Origin: Nitratireductor aquimarinus
GTDB lineage: Bacteria; Pseudomonadota; Alphaproteobacteria; Rhizobiales; Rhizobiaceae
DNA length: 64,000 bases
Assembly (NCBI RefSeq): GCF_017255295.1
Contig: NZ_JAFKDE010000003.1
Coordinates: 372,001-436,000, forward strand
Reading direction: 5' to 3'
Shown here: one piece after another, positions 8,924 to 19,244 of the stretch
Layout: every line of letters starts with the position of its first letter
Numbering within the stretch: the first letter of the stretch is position 1
Translations under genes and position numbers: made by a program
Notes under the pieces: generated by a model
Seen by the model: only the letters and a program-made list of their open reading frames with translations
What the model was told of the DNA's origin: nothing
Databases searched by the model: none

Positions 8924-9733
8924 TCAGTCTGTGCGTGTATCGGAAGCCGGCAAAAACACGTCCGTTCTGCCTGCGAACCAGTAGGCGGCGAGCCCCAGCC
9001 ATTCCCTTATGCCCACTGTGAGATTGCGCAGGGAATCGAGCGCATTGTCCTCGGCAAGGCCGGGCTTCTCATTGCCGGCGGTCTTGTAGTCGACCGGCCA
9101 CGGCGTCACAGGGAACCCCGCCTTGCGGAACACGCCCACCGCGCGCGGCATGTGAAACGCGGATGTGACGAGCAGCCATGTCTCGCCTTCGGCCGGTTGC
9201 ACCATCTCGCTGGAGAAGCGCGCATTCTCATAGGTATCGCGTGAGCGGTTCTCCAGAATCAGGCGTTCCGGATCGACGCCAAGCGCCGTCAGCAGACGCG
9301 GCGCCGTATCCGCGTCGCCCTCACCGGCCAGGAAAACGGCTCCCTGTCCGCCAGAAATCAGGATTTTCGCCTGCGGGAAGCGGCGCGCCAGGATGGCGGT
9401 CTCAACGAAACGGTCGCCACTGGCATTCAGTTCGTGGCCGCCGCGCGCACTGTTGATGGAACCTTCCAGCCCGCCGCCCAGAACGACGATGCCGTGAACC
9501 GTCTCAGGCACGGGGTCGGGCTTCTGGAAGCGGTCTTCGAGCGGTCCGAGAAGAAGCGCGCCGAGCGTCGTCCAGGCCGACAGAAAGAGAACGATAAAAG
9601 AAAGGCCGCCTGCCGTCATGGACAGGCGGCGCCAGCCAAAAAAGGCGGTGACCACCGAAACCGCAATCAGGATCGCGGCAAGGCCGAGCGGCTGCAGGAA
9701 CAGCCAGCCAATTGCGGAGACGAAATGGAACAT
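8924..9733 (-). CDS. YdcF/ElyC-like DUF218 membrane protein
   Basis: A 269-residue protein with two N-terminal membrane segments (LAAILIAVSVVTAFFG and FIVLFLSAWTTLGALLLG) followed by a periplasmic DUF218 domain: GIVVLGGGLEG, ILISGGQGAVF, RSRDTYENARF and LLVTSAFHMPRAVGVF. These match the ElyC/YdcF/SanA group, which is linked to cell-envelope integrity and the undecaprenyl-phosphate carrier cycle. The ATG at 9733 has AAGG at suitable spacing. It follows gatA by 41 bases on the same strand. Confidence 0.88.
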   Translation of the reverse strand: MFHFVSAIGWLFLQPLGLAAILIAVSVVTAFFGWRRLSMTAGGLSFIVLFLSAWTTLGALLLGPLEDRFQKPDPVPETVHGIVVLGGGLEGSINSARGGHELNASGDRFVETAILARRFPQAKILISGGQGAVFLAGEGDADTAPRLLTALGVDPERLILENRSRDTYENARFSSEMVQPAEGETWLLVTSAFHMPRAVGVFRKAGFPVTPWPVDYKTAGNEKPGLAEDNALDSLRNLTVGIREWLGLAAYWFAGRTDVFLPASDTRTD

Positions 9734-9774
9734 GACGCGGCCTTTCTCTCAGGAAGCGAGCCGCGCCATGGGCA

Positions 9775-11256
9775 TCACCACCACTTGTTCGGTGCGAAAC
9801 GCCCTGCGGCCTGTTCGATCACATGTGCTGTGCGGAACAGCGTTTCTTCTTCAAACGGCTTTCCGATCAGCTGCAGGCCGAGCGGCAGGCCCTTCGCGTC
9901 AAGACCGGCGGGCACGGCGATGCCGGGCAGGCCCGCCATGTTCACCGTCACGGTGAAGATGTCGTTCAGATACATCTTGACCGGATCGGACGCCATTTCC
10001 TGATCGGCGATGCCGAAAGCGGCCGACGGCGTTGCCGGCGTCAGGATCGCGTCGACGCCCTGATCGAAGACCTGCTCGAAGTCGCGCTTGATGAGCGTGC
10101 GAACCTTCTGCGCCTTGAGGTAATAGGCGTCGTAATAGCCGGCCGACAGCACATAGGTGCCGATCATGATGCGGCGCTTGACCTCGCGGCCGAAACCGGC
10201 GGCGCGGGTCTGCTCATACATGTCGGCAATGTCCTTGCCGGGCACGCGCAGGCCATAACGCACGCCGTCATAACGCGCGAGGTTGGAAGACGCCTCGGCA
10301 GGCGCAACGATGTAATAGGCCGGCAGCGCATATTTCGTGTGCGGCAGCGAGATGTCGACGATCTCCGCGCCCGCATCGCGCATCCAGTCAATGCCCTGCT
10401 TCCACAGCGCCTCGATTTCCTCCGGCATGCCGTCGAGACGGTACTCGCGCGGAATGCCGATCTTCATGCCCTTGATCGACTGGCCGATGGCGGCCTCGTA
10501 ATCCGGCACCGGAAGATCGACGGAGGTGGTGTCCTTTTCGTCAACCGAAGCCATGGACTTCAGAAGGATCGCGGCGTCGCGCACATCGCGCGCAATCGGG
10601 CCTGCCTGATCGAGTGAGGAAGCGAAAGCCACCGTGCCCCAGCGCGAGCAGCGGCCATAGGTCGGCTTGATGCCGACCGTGCCGGTGAAGGCTGCCGGCT
10701 GGCGGATGGAGCCGCCGGTGTCCGTTGCGGTTGCGCCGGCGCACAAAAGGGCGGAAACGGCTGCCGCCGAACCGCCGGAAGAGCCGCCCGGCACGAGATC
10801 GGCATTGGAGCCTTCGGCGCGCCACGGGTTGATGACCGGACCGTAATAGGAGGTCTCGTTGGACGAGCCCATGGCGAACTCATCCATGTTGAGCTTGCCG
10901 AGCATCACCGCGCCATCGGCCCACAGATTGGCCGTCACGGTGGATTCGTATTTCGGCTTGAACCCGTCGAGAATGTGGCTGGAGGCCTGGGTGTGAACGT
11001 CTTCGGTCGCGAACAGGTCCTTGATGCCGAGCGGAATGCCTTCCAGCGCGCCCGCCTCGCCCTTCGCGATCCGCTCATCGCTTGCCTTCGCCATGGCGCG
11101 CGCCTTGTCGTGGGTGACGGCGACATAGGCGTTGAGCTTTTCATTGGCCGTGTCGATGGCCGAAAGATAGGCCTCGGTCAGTTCCGTGGCGGTGAACGCC
11201 TTGGCAGCCAGCTTTTCGCGCGCCTCGGCAATGGTGAGTTTGGTGAGCTCTGTCAT
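9775..11256 (-). CDS. gatA: Glutamyl-tRNA(Gln)/aspartyl-tRNA(Asn) amidotransferase subunit A
   Basis: Glutaminase subunit of GatCAB, which amidates mischarged Glu-tRNA(Gln) (and Asp-tRNA(Asn)). The amidase catalytic Lys is in [10 protein letters not shown], and the Ser-cisSer pair is in [12 protein letters not shown] and [12 protein letters not shown]. The 493-residue length is normal. gatC lies just upstream on the same strand. gatB, the third subunit, is not in this window. Confidence 0.97.
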   Translation of the reverse strand: MTELTKLTIAEAREKLAAKAFTATELTEAYLSAIDTANEKLNAYVAVTHDKARAMAKASDERIAKGEAGALEGIPLGIKDLFATEDVHTQASSHILDGFKPKYESTVTANLWADGAVMLGKLNMDEFAMGSSNETSYYGPVINPWRAEGSNADLVPGGSSGGSAAAVSALLCAGATATDTGGSIRQPAAFTGTVGIKPTYGRCSRWGTVAFASSLDQAGPIARDVRDAAILLKSMASVDEKDTTSVDLPVPDYEAAIGQSIKGMKIGIPREYRLDGMPEEIEALWKQGIDWMRDAGAEIVDISLPHTKYALPAYYIVAPAEASSNLARYDGVRYGLRVPGKDIADMYEQTRAAGFGREVKRRIMIGTYVLSAGYYDAYYLKAQKVRTLIKRDFEQVFDQGVDAILTPATPSAAFGIADQEMASDPVKMYLNDIFTVTVNMAGLPGIAVPAGLDAKGLPLGLQLIGKPFEEETLFRTAHVIEQAAGRFAPNKWW

Positions 11257-11319
11257 GGAAAATCCGTGAAAATCCGGGGGCCGGTCAGGGCAAATGGGTT
11301 TGGAAGCCTATGCCGGCTT

Positions 11320-11607
11320 CTATTCGACCACTTTCGGGACAACGAAGAAATTGTCCTCCGAAACCGGTGCATTGGCGACGATGTCGTCGGCCTTGTTGCC
11401 GTCGGTCACGCCGTCCTGACGCTTCTTCATCGCCATCGGGATGACAGACGTCATGGGCTCGACGCCCTCGACATTCACTTCGTTCAGTTGCTCGACGAAA
11501 CCGAGAATGGCGTTCAGTTCGCCTGTCATGCGCTCTGCGTCCGCATCGTCAACGGCAATGCGGGAAAGGCGCGCAACACGCTTCACGGTATCGATGTCCA
11601 CGGACAT
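11320..11607 (-). CDS. gatC: Glutamyl-tRNA(Gln) amidotransferase subunit C
   Basis: Small stabilising subunit of GatCAB, 95 residues. The sequence has the usual helices ([28 protein letters not shown]) and the conserved [10 protein letters not shown] segment that wraps GatA. The ATG at 11607 ([11 protein letters not shown]) has a GGAGA sequence upstream. The open frame continues upstream to 11691 but matches nothing in the family. gatA begins 63 bases downstream. Confidence 0.95.
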   Translation of the reverse strand: MSVDIDTVKRVARLSRIAVDDADAERMTGELNAILGFVEQLNEVNVEGVEPMTSVIPMAMKKRQDGVTDGNKADDIVANAPVSEDNFFVVPKVVE

Positions 11608-11773
11608 GGTTCTCTCCAGGCGCTTATTGGCTGCGCCACGGCTATAATCGGCGCGCGGGCGGCGTGCAACCGCCAACGCGCTCCGGCGCACCGGAATTGC
11701 TATAGGAAAGGCCTGAAAATCGGAAACGATTTCCAGAATACGTGATGCATCAATGCCCGATGCATCGCGGTCC

Positions 11774-12481
11774 CTAAAGCGAAATCGTCTCGCCCACCTT
11801 CAGCGCCGGCACATTCACGCCGGAGCCTTCCATGCCGTCGATGAATTTCTGCGCCGTCTGATCGATGATCGGGAATGTCCCGAAATGGCAGGGCAGCACG
11901 GTATCGAACTTGAAGTAGCGGCGGCAGGCGAGTGCCGCGACGGCACCGCCCATCGTGAACCGGTCACCGACCGGCACAAGACCGATTTCAGGCTGATGGA
12001 GTTCGTGGATCAGCGCCATGTCGCCGAAAATGTCGGTATCGCCCATATGATAGAGCGTCTTGTCCTCGGGGAAGTGAAGGACGAGACCGGCGGGATTGCC
12101 CAGATAGGTGTTTGCCCCGCCCTCGCCTGCAGACGACGAGGAATGCAGCGCGTTCACGAATGTGGTGGTGAAGCCGCCGCAATCGACGGTCCCGCCGTGA
12201 TTGCCGGGGTTGATGCGGTTCTGGTCGACGCCCTTGCCGACAAGGAACATGCAGATTTCGAAATTGGCGACCAGCATCGCGCCGGTCTTCTTCAGGATTT
12301 CGACCGCATCGCCGATATGATCGTCATGGCCGTGGGTGAGCAGCACATGCGTCACGCCCTCCGCCGGGCCTTCCCATCCATCGTTCCAGGAAGGGTTTCC
12401 GCTGAAGAACGGATCGATCAGGATGCGCGCATCGCCTGCATCCACGCGAAATGCGGAATGGCCGTACCAGGTCAGGTCCAT
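11774..12481 (-). CDS. UPF0173 metal-dependent hydrolase (metallo-beta-lactamase fold)
   Basis: A 235-residue protein beginning [13 protein letters not shown] with the metal-binding motif [11 protein letters not shown], and later histidines in [17 protein letters not shown] and LPCHFGTF. These are typical of the UPF0173 (YtkL-like) hydrolases. The substrate is unknown. AAGGAG stands eight bases before the ATG. The gene lies between gatC and ruvX. Confidence 0.93.
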   Translation of the reverse strand: MDLTWYGHSAFRVDAGDARILIDPFFSGNPSWNDGWEGPAEGVTHVLLTHGHDDHIGDAVEILKKTGAMLVANFEICMFLVGKGVDQNRINPGNHGGTVDCGGFTTTFVNALHSSSSAGEGGANTYLGNPAGLVLHFPEDKTLYHMGDTDIFGDMALIHELHQPEIGLVPVGDRFTMGGAVAALACRRYFKFDTVLPCHFGTFPIIDQTAQKFIDGMEGSGVNVPALKVGETISL

Positions 12482-12621
12482 GGGAAATACTCCTTGCTGA
12501 ATGTGGCGCGTTCAACGACGCCTGTCGCGCAGCGACTTCTTTTCGTGTAACCGCTGCAGCGTCATTAGACCACTTTGTCGTCCCGCGGAATCGGCAAAGT
12601 CGCCAAGTCATTGTTTTCAGG

Positions 12622-12670
12622 CAGTTCCGGACGGGAAACCGGTTTCCACTTTCCCTGGAATTGCTCTAGA
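12622..12670. repeat. Dispersed Rhizobiales-type intergenic repeat ending in TCTAGA
   Basis: This stretch contains GGAAACCGGTTTCC, an internal palindrome, and ends TGGAATTGCTCTAGA. Its reverse complement shares 27 of 29 bases with the element at 27744-27772. It lies in the 222-base gap between the UPF0173 gene and ruvX, just before the ruvX ribosome binding site. Similar short elements are scattered through Rhizobiales genomes. Confidence 0.6.
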
Positions 12671-12703
12671 ACCATCCCACAGTCGTAATTGGAGTGTACA
12701 GTT

Positions 12704-13189
12704 TTGTCAGTGGTCGACCTGCAGGAACTCCCCGCTTTTCTCACTGCGGGCCAGACGCTGGCCGGGCTCGACCTCGGCACCAAGACCATCGGGCTTTCGG
12801 TCTCCGACCGCGGACTGTCGCTGGCGACGCCGCGTCAGGTGGTGATGCGCAAGAAATTCACGCAGGACGCCGAAGCGCTGCTTGCCGCGTTCAAGCGCGA
12901 CAATGTCGGTGGCATCGTCATCGGCCTTCCGGTCAACATGGATGGCACGGAAGGCCCGCGCGCCCAGTCAACCCGCGCCTTCATCCGCAATCTAGAGCGG
13001 CTGACGGACCTTCCCGTCGCCTTCTGGGACGAACGCATGTCGACGGTTGCCGCAGAGCGGGCGCTTCTGGAGATGGATGTATCGCGCAAGAAACGGGCGG
13101 AGCGGATCGATTCGGCCGCCGCCGCCTTCATCCTTCAGGGCGCGCTGGACAGGCTGCGTGCTTCCGGGGCCGCTTCACCGGCCCGGTAG
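12704..13189 (+). CDS. ruvX: YqgF/RuvX-family putative Holliday junction resolvase
   Basis: RNase H-fold nuclease implicated in recombination intermediates and 16S rRNA 5' processing. Family motifs present: [17 protein letters not shown] (first catalytic Asp), [15 protein letters not shown] and [15 protein letters not shown], followed by an [12 protein letters not shown] end. The TTG at 12704 is chosen because GGAG stands nine bases upstream; a TTG at 12689 would add five residues. The last 55 bases overlap the convergent small membrane protein gene. Confidence 0.92.
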   Translation: MSVVDLQELPAFLTAGQTLAGLDLGTKTIGLSVSDRGLSLATPRQVVMRKKFTQDAEALLAAFKRDNVGGIVIGLPVNMDGTEGPRAQSTRAFIRNLERLTDLPVAFWDERMSTVAAERALLEMDVSRKKRAERIDSAAAAFILQGALDRLRASGAASPAR

Positions 13190-13467
13190 GCCGCGCGCTT
13201 GTCCTGATACCACGCCTTGATTGCGCGCCGGCGACGAAACGCGACAATGCCCGCAAGGATGAATGAGTCGACCACGCAGGCCCGCGCGACCATGCCGGGA
13301 ATCACCTGCGGATCGATGCCGAGAATATTGCCATAAATCCTGAACAGCAGATCATTCATCTCCCGGCTCAGGAATGTGAAGCCGAAGTTCAGATCGTTGT
13401 ACGACAGGCCGTACCATCCCCAGAACAGGCCCATGGGTAATGCCCATAAGATAAGCAGCAGACGCAT
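13135..13467 (-). CDS. DUF6105 family membrane protein
   Basis: A 110-residue protein beginning [20 protein letters not shown], followed by [19 protein letters not shown] and [21 protein letters not shown], then a second hydrophobic segment and a basic tail ([15 protein letters not shown]). This pattern is recognised as DUF6105, found in Rhizobiales; the function is unknown. Its start overlaps the stop of the upstream gene (TGATG), so the two are coupled. The 3' end overlaps ruvX tail to tail. Confidence 0.8.
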   Translation of the reverse strand: MRLLLILWALPMGLFWGWYGLSYNDLNFGFTFLSREMNDLLFRIYGNILGIDPQVIPGMVARACVVDSFILAGIVAFRRRRAIKAWYQDKRAAYRAGEAAPEARSLSSAP

Positions 13468-14051
13468 CAGTGGCTCCTGTCGTCATTGGCGGGTGGGGAA
13501 AACTGAAAGCCCCGGCGGGCGACAAGCCGGGAAGCAAGGCGCGCGGTCATGGCTTCGTGCGCGGCATCGACAAGGCGCATCGCCGAGAAGCGGTTCACCG
13601 GAACCGGCTGAAGCTGTTGCTCCGCGCCATTGTCCGCAAGCTCTTGGCGACGCAGCACCAGATGGGTTGCCAGGATGGCGAGGAATTTCACCGTCACCGC
13701 TCCCGTTGGCGTCGGAGCCGTCGCATCCGCGACGAAGCCGGCCTGAACCGCATCCACGATCAGCATGAGAAGCGCGCCGGCGCAGGCAAGCTGCGCCACG
13801 GTCGCGGTCTCCCGCGTCTCCCCCTTTTCCAGCACGGACACCACGAAGGTCCACAGGAACAGCACCGCAACGAGCGCGTTTCCAAGCACCACGCCGAGCT
13901 GGCCAAGGAGATGTGAAAGCTGCAACGCCCCCTCGGCAGCCGACGCACCGACAGGCATCAAAACGCCGTCAGCAAGCGCTGCCGCCCAGGCAGAGGCTGC
14001 GAAAGTGATGGTCCAGAAGACCGTCAGGAGGGTTGCGAATGTACGATTCAT
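13467..14051 (-). CDS. Hypothetical multi-pass membrane protein
   Basis: A 194-residue protein with about four hydrophobic segments: an N-terminal one (LLTVFWTITFAASAWAA), then GVVLGNALVAVLFLWTFVVS, LACAGALLMLIVDAVQAG and VKFLAILATHLVL, and a polar C-terminal third. The ATG at 14051 (MNRTFATLL) is preferred; longer frames start at 14060 and 14114. It is coupled to the DUF6105 gene by a one-base overlap. I do not recognise a family. Confidence 0.65.
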   Translation of the reverse strand: MNRTFATLLTVFWTITFAASAWAAALADGVLMPVGASAAEGALQLSHLLGQLGVVLGNALVAVLFLWTFVVSVLEKGETRETATVAQLACAGALLMLIVDAVQAGFVADATAPTPTGAVTVKFLAILATHLVLRRQELADNGAEQQLQPVPVNRFSAMRLVDAAHEAMTARLASRLVARRGFQFSPPANDDRSH

Positions 14052-14216
14052 GGCTCTCATTCTCGAATGCGAACCACAGTGAACTGCGGGAAAATCCGCC
14101 GCAACGCTTACCAATTGTTAAGGTTAATTTTCACAAGCGACCGAATCCGCCGTCGCTTTACAGGCGCAGCCCCGGCCACTAGCTAATGAGGCTTCCTCTC
14201 GCCTGCCGGATTCTCC

Positions 14217-15155
14217 ATGTTCGCGATCTTTGAAAGTATTCTGCCAATCTTCCTGCTGATCATCGCCGGCAATGTGCTGCGCCGCACGCCGCTGATCAAT
14301 GATGAGACATGGCCCGGCCTCGAACAGCTCTGCTACTGGTTCCTCTACCCGTCGCTTCTCTTCATAACCATCGCGAACGCAGACTTTTCCGAGCTTCGGC
14401 TGGACGCGATGCTCGGCGCGCTGATCGTCTCCGTTCTCTCTTTCATAGCGCTCGTTCTGGCGCTCTGGCCTGCGCTGCGCGCAACCGGCCTCGTGCGCCA
14501 CGCACAATATTCCTCGGTTTTCCAGACGGCGGTGCGCTGGAACGGTTTCATGGCGCTGGCGGTGGCCCAAAAACTCTTTCCGCCGGAAGGGGCGGCCGTT
14601 GTGGCGCTGGTGATGGCGACGATCATCATCCCGATCAACATCGCCTCTGTCTTTGTGGTGACGCGCTTTGCCGACAGCACCGCTTCGCTCTCCAAAGTGA
14701 TGCTGGATGTCGCGCGCAACCCGATGATCCTGGCGGCAGCGACGGCAGTCCTGCTGCGCTTCATGCCCTTTGATCTCTACCCGCCGCTCAACCAGACGCT
14801 CGATCTGGTCGGACGGGCAGCGCTTGGCATGGGGCTGCTGACCATTGGGGCCAGCCTGCAGACGGACGATTTCCGCGCCGCAGGCGCGTCGCTCTGGATC
14901 TCATCCTTCCTGAAGCTTTTGTTCTTCCCGGTCTTGATGATTGCCGTGGCGCTCGGCTTCGGTGTGTCCGGGCCGGCACTCAGCTATCTGGCCCTGTGCG
15001 CCGCAGTCCCCACCGCCATGAACGGGTTTCTGCTGGCGCGTCAGCTTGGCGGCGACGCGCCGCTTTACGCCAGCATCACGACGGTACAGACCGCCCTCGC
15101 CTTCTTCACGATCCCGCTCGTTCTGACGCTCGTTTCTCAGTTCGTTTCCGGATAG
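14217..15155 (+). CDS. AEC (auxin efflux carrier) family transporter
   Basis: A 312-residue integral membrane protein with about ten hydrophobic segments in two halves. Characteristic pieces are FESILPIFLLIIAGNVLRR at the start, the RWNGFMALAVAQKLF region and LGMGLLTIGASLQ. The AEC family includes malonate (MdcF) and other organic-acid or auxin carriers; the substrate cannot be told from sequence. The 3' end overlaps the convergent acyl-CoA dehydrogenase gene by 19 bases. Confidence 0.88.
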   Translation: MFAIFESILPIFLLIIAGNVLRRTPLINDETWPGLEQLCYWFLYPSLLFITIANADFSELRLDAMLGALIVSVLSFIALVLALWPALRATGLVRHAQYSSVFQTAVRWNGFMALAVAQKLFPPEGAAVVALVMATIIIPINIASVFVVTRFADSTASLSKVMLDVARNPMILAAATAVLLRFMPFDLYPPLNQTLDLVGRAALGMGLLTIGASLQTDDFRAAGASLWISSFLKLLFFPVLMIAVALGFGVSGPALSYLALCAAVPTAMNGFLLARQLGGDAPLYASITTVQTALAFFTIPLVLTLVSQFVSG

Positions 15156-16765
15156 AGCACATCGAGAATGGACGCCGCGTCATGGCGCGCGTCCAGCATG
15201 CCGTAGGTGCTGCGCCACTGGCCGGCGAGGCGCGTCTCGATGAAGGCGTCGGCGACCCGGCCGCCGCCCATGCGCCGCAGTTCGGCAGCCGCTGCCGCGA
15301 GCGCCAGCTGCTCGGTCAGGATGCGCGCAGAGCCTTCATCCGTCTGGCACACGCGGGCCGCAGCCGCCAGCACCTCAAGCGTTGCGCCGCCCTTTTCGCC
15401 AAGATCATTTCCGATCATGCCCAGCACATCGTCAAAGAGCCCGGCATTGCGATCCAGCACGCGCAGCACATCAAGGCCCATCACATTGCCAGAACCTTCC
15501 CAGATCGCGTTGACCGGGGCTTCGCGGTAATGGCGCGCAAGCGGCGCTTCCTCCACATAGCCATTGCCGCCAAGACACTCCATCGCCTCATAGGTGACGG
15601 CTGGCGCAAGCTTGCAGACCCAGTATTTCACGACCGGCGTCATCACGCGGGCAAAGGCTGCCTCGCCGCGATGATCCGCAGCCTCGTCGAAAGCGCGCGC
15701 AAGGCGCATGGAAAGCGCCGTCGCCGCTGCCACATCCAGCGCCATGTCGGCCAGAACGCGCAGCATGAGCGGCTGCTCGATCAGCGTTTTTCCGAAGGCG
15801 GAACGATGACGCGCATGATGAACCGCCTCTGCAAGGCTCGCCCGCATGATGCCCGCTGATCCGAGCGCGCAATCGAGCCGCGTCAGCGTGACCATGTCCA
15901 TGATGGTGCGCACACCGGCTCCCGGCTCCCCCACGAGTTCGCCCATCGTGCCGTCGAACTCCACTTCGGCGGATGCATTGGAGCGATTGCCAAGCTTGTC
16001 CTTCAGGCGCTGAAGACGCAGCCCGTTGCCGGCATTGTCTTCCAGAAGACGCGGAACGAGGAAGCATGACAGCCCCCGGTCCGTCTGTGCGAGCATGAGA
16101 AACGCATCCGACATGGGGGCGGACAGGAACCATTTGTGGCCCGACAGACGGTAAATCTTGCCTTCCAGCGGCTCGGCGCGCGACGTGTTCGCCCGCACAT
16201 CCGTTCCGCCCTGCTTTTCCGTCATTCCCATGCCGATGGTGATGCCGGCCTTTTGCGCAAGCGGCTTGCTGGTGTGATCGTATTTGCGCACCGCCACGCG
16301 CGGCGCCCAGCGCCGGAAGAGCGATGTATCGGCCATCAGCGCGGCCAGTGACGCATTGGTCATGGTCAGCGGGCACAGATGCCCGCTCTCGAGCTGCGCC
16401 GTCATGAAAAAGCGGGCCGCGCGAATCTGGTGGCGCATGCCGGATTCGGATGCCGTTTTCTCCCAGATGGAAGAATGCAGGCCGTTCGCCGCAGAACGCC
16501 GCATGAGCGCGTGATAGGCCGGGTGATACTCCACCAGATCAAGCCTGTTTCCGTAACGGTCATGGGTGCGAAGCTGGGGAATTTCGGAATTTGCAAGCCG
16601 CGCCAGATCAAGCGCTTCCTGATTGCGCACGAAACGGCCAAGCGTGTCGAGATCCTTGCGCACGGGTTCGGAAAAATTCTCCGCCGCCTGCATCAGCAGC
16701 GGGTCGCTGCGCCAGGCGTTCGTACCGGCGATCGGAGGCGACTGGTTCATTACTTCGTGCGTCAC
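15137..16765 (-). CDS. AidB-like acyl-CoA dehydrogenase
   Basis: A 542-residue flavoprotein of the acyl-CoA dehydrogenase superfamily, AidB subgroup. Family marks include IGMGMTEKQGGTDVRANTS (FAD binding), LSGHKWFLSAPMSDAFLMLA and CLGGNGYVEEAPLARHYREA. AidB is part of the adaptive response to alkylation in E. coli, but many homologues lack a proven role. The frame opens with GTG at 16765; ATG at 16750 would give a product five residues shorter and is also plausible. It is divergent from pyrB. Confidence 0.9.
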   Translation of the reverse strand: MTHEVMNQSPPIAGTNAWRSDPLLMQAAENFSEPVRKDLDTLGRFVRNQEALDLARLANSEIPQLRTHDRYGNRLDLVEYHPAYHALMRRSAANGLHSSIWEKTASESGMRHQIRAARFFMTAQLESGHLCPLTMTNASLAALMADTSLFRRWAPRVAVRKYDHTSKPLAQKAGITIGMGMTEKQGGTDVRANTSRAEPLEGKIYRLSGHKWFLSAPMSDAFLMLAQTDRGLSCFLVPRLLEDNAGNGLRLQRLKDKLGNRSNASAEVEFDGTMGELVGEPGAGVRTIMDMVTLTRLDCALGSAGIMRASLAEAVHHARHRSAFGKTLIEQPLMLRVLADMALDVAAATALSMRLARAFDEAADHRGEAAFARVMTPVVKYWVCKLAPAVTYEAMECLGGNGYVEEAPLARHYREAPVNAIWEGSGNVMGLDVLRVLDRNAGLFDDVLGMIGNDLGEKGGATLEVLAAAARVCQTDEGSARILTEQLALAAAAAELRRMGGGRVADAFIETRLAGQWRSTYGMLDARHDAASILDVLYPETN

Positions 16766-16928
16766 GGTTTCACTCTATCAGAACTGCGGCGGCGCGTCGG
16801 GAATCAACGCACTTTTAACGATGCATGATGGCAACCACACCTTGCCAATCCATGAAAACGGGGGCGATCCATGAAAACAGAAACCTGTTACTTTTGCCGG
16901 ATTAATCAAGTGCGCGCGTGATGCGCGC

Positions 16929-16957
16929 TTGCAGGCTTGCCGGGCGGGGCCTATAGC
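16929..16957 (+). promoter_or_regulatory. Predicted pyrB promoter
   Basis: TTGCAG (16929-16934) and TATAGC (16952-16957) are separated by 17 bases, a good sigma-70 layout. The predicted start of transcription is near 16964, only about five bases before the pyrB ATG, so the mRNA would be nearly leaderless. A GC-rich partial dyad (GCGCGC repeated at 16912 and 16923) lies just upstream. Confidence 0.45.
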
Positions 16958-16968
16958 AAACTCTTGAG

Positions 16969-17931
16969 ATGACAAACACTTCTTTCCCGCTCTATCCGCA
17001 CCGCCACCTGCTTGGCATCAAGGGCCTGTCGCCGCTGGATATCGAGATGCTTCTCGACCGGGCCGACGCCGCTGTTGCCATTTCACGACAGCAGGAAAAG
17101 AAAACCGCCACGCTGCGCGGCCGCACCCAGATAAACCTGTTCTACGAAGCCTCGACGCGCACGCAGTCCTCGTTCGAGCTGGCTGGCAAGCGGCTTGGCG
17201 CTGACGTGATGAACATGTCCGTCGCCAGTTCCTCGACCAAGAAGGGCGAGACGCTGCTGGACACGGCCATCACGCTGAACGCGATGCGCCCGGACATTCT
17301 GATAATCCGCCATGCGGCGGCGGGCGCGGCTGCGCTTCTTGCCCAAAAGGTCTCCTGCTCGGTCGTGAATGCCGGCGATGGCGCGCACGAACATCCGACC
17401 CAGGCCCTGCTCGACGCGCTGACCATCCGCCGCGCCAAGGGCCGGATCGGTGGGCTGACGGTTGCGATCTGCGGCGACGTTCTGCATTCGCGCGTGGCGC
17501 GCTCGAACATCGTTTTGCTCAACGCGCTGGGTGCGCGGGTTCGGGTGGTCGCCCCCTCCACGCTTCTGCCTTCCGGCATCGACCAGATGGGCGTCGAGCC
17601 GTTCACCCGCATGGACGAAGGCCTCAAGGGCGCGGACATCGTGATGATGCTGCGCCTGCAGCGCGAGCGCATGGCCGGCTCTCTGGTTCCGTCCGTTCGC
17701 GAATATTTCCGCCATTTCGGGCTTGATGCGGAAAAGCTGAAAGCGGCGAAGGATGACGTCCTTGTCATGCATCCCGGCCCCATGAACCGCGGCGTCGAAA
17801 TCGCCTCGGAAATCGCCGACGGGCCGCAGAGCCTCATTCAGGAGCAGGTTGAAATGGGCGTTGCCGTGCGCATGGCCGTGATGGATGCGCTGCTCGATCC
17901 GCGACGCAACGCGGAAGGAGGCGCAGCATGA
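16969..17931 (+). CDS. pyrB: Aspartate carbamoyltransferase catalytic subunit
   Basis: Second step of de novo pyrimidine synthesis: carbamoyl phosphate plus aspartate gives carbamoyl aspartate. The 320-residue chain has the carbamoyl-phosphate motif [20 protein letters not shown], the KKGET loop, [14 protein letters not shown] and the [13 protein letters not shown] segment. The stop overlaps the pyrC start (ATGA). No pyrI is nearby. The partner PyrC homologue looks non-catalytic, so this is probably the dodecameric ATCase type that needs a pseudo-dihydroorotase, as in Pseudomonas. Confidence 0.97.
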   Translation: MTNTSFPLYPHRHLLGIKGLSPLDIEMLLDRADAAVAISRQQEKKTATLRGRTQINLFYEASTRTQSSFELAGKRLGADVMNMSVASSSTKKGETLLDTAITLNAMRPDILIIRHAAAGAAALLAQKVSCSVVNAGDGAHEHPTQALLDALTIRRAKGRIGGLTVAICGDVLHSRVARSNIVLLNALGARVRVVAPSTLLPSGIDQMGVEPFTRMDEGLKGADIVMMLRLQRERMAGSLVPSVREYFRHFGLDAEKLKAAKDDVLVMHPGPMNRGVEIASEIADGPQSLIQEQVEMGVAVRMAVMDALLDPRRNAEGGAA

Positions 17932-19214
17932 GCGCGACGGTTTTCCAGAACGCCCGCGTGATCGACCCGTCGCGCGGCATCGATGAGCGCGGCGCGGTGA
18001 TCGTCATCGACGGCGCTATTGCCGCCGCCGGCGCTGATGCGCTGAACCAGGGTGCGCCCGACAATGCAACGATTGTCGACTGCCAGGGCCATGCCGTCAT
18101 GCCGGGCCTCGTGGATTCGCGTGTTTTCATCGGCGAACCGGGTGCCGAGCATCGCGAGACCATCGCTTCAGCCAGCCGCGCGGCAGCCGCCGGCGGCGTG
18201 ACATCGCTGATCATGATGCCCGACACCAAGCCCGTCATCGACGATGTGGCGCTGGTGGAATTCGTCAAGCGCACGGCGCGCGAGACGGCCGTGGTCAACG
18301 TGTTTCCCTCCGCCGCCGTCACCAGAGGCTTTGCCGGCAAGGAGCTTTCCGAGTTCGGCCTGCTCAGCGAGGCAGGCGCGGTGATGCTCACCGAAGGTCG
18401 TGCAACAATTGCCAATGCGCTGGTGATGCGGCGCGCCCTCACCTATGCGCGCGATTTGGGCATCACCATCGCCCATGAGACGCAGGATCCGCATCTTGCC
18501 TCCTCCGGCGTGATGAATGAGGGGCTTTTTGCAAGCTGGCTCGGCCTTCCGGGCATCCCCCGCGAGGCGGAGACCATTCCGCTCACCCGTGACCTGATGC
18601 TCGCAGGCCTGACGGGCGGGCGCTATCATGCGGCGAAGATTTCGACCGCCATGTCAGCGGCTGCCATCGCCCGCGCCAAGGACGAAGGCGCGCAGGTGAG
18701 CGCCGGCATTTCCATCAATCACCTGACGCTCAACGAAAACGACATCGGCGATTACCGCACCTTCTTCCGGCTTTCGCCGCCACTGCGCACCGAAGACGAC
18801 CGGCTTGCCATGGTGGAAGCGCTGAAATCGGGCGCGATCGACGTGATTGTCTCCTCGCACGACCCGCAGGATGTCGACACGAAGCGCCTGCCCTTTGCCG
18901 AAGCCGAAGCCGGGGCCATCGGCCTCGAAACCGTTCTGGCTGCTGCACTGCGTCTCTATCACAATGGCGACCTGCCGCTGCTGCGCCTGATCGAGTGCCT
19001 GTCGACCGCGCCGGCACGGCTTTTCGGCCTGCCCGGCGGCACGCTGAAGACCGGCGCGCCTGCCGATCTGGTGCTTGTCGACATTGATGCGCCGTGGATC
19101 GTGCGCGAGGCAGACATTCGCTCGCTGTCCAAGAACACCTGCTTTGAAGGCGCGCGCATGCAGGGCCGGGTCTTGCAAACAATGGTTGCAGGCCGCACAG
19201 TGTTCAGCGCCTGA
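17928..19214 (+). CDS. pyrC: Dihydroorotase-like protein PyrC, probably non-catalytic
   Basis: A 428-residue amidohydrolase-fold protein of the dihydroorotase family. The usual zinc motif DxHxH after PGLVD is replaced by DSRVF (residues 63-67), so both histidines are lost. The late metal aspartate region, normally TDHAPH, reads SSHDPQD. It overlaps pyrB by four bases. In Pseudomonas an inactive PyrC' is required to assemble active aspartate carbamoyltransferase, and the same structural role is likely here. If so, a true dihydroorotase must be encoded elsewhere. The fold call is firm; loss of activity is inferred from the missing ligands. Confidence 0.9.
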   Translation: MSATVFQNARVIDPSRGIDERGAVIVIDGAIAAAGADALNQGAPDNATIVDCQGHAVMPGLVDSRVFIGEPGAEHRETIASASRAAAAGGVTSLIMMPDTKPVIDDVALVEFVKRTARETAVVNVFPSAAVTRGFAGKELSEFGLLSEAGAVMLTEGRATIANALVMRRALTYARDLGITIAHETQDPHLASSGVMNEGLFASWLGLPGIPREAETIPLTRDLMLAGLTGGRYHAAKISTAMSAAAIARAKDEGAQVSAGISINHLTLNENDIGDYRTFFRLSPPLRTEDDRLAMVEALKSGAIDVIVSSHDPQDVDTKRLPFAEAEAGAIGLETVLAAALRLYHNGDLPLLRLIECLSTAPARLFGLPGGTLKTGAPADLVLVDIDAPWIVREADIRSLSKNTCFEGARMQGRVLQTMVAGRTVFSA

Positions 19215-19244
19215 GCACTCCGAAACACCGGGGGAGAGAGTCGG

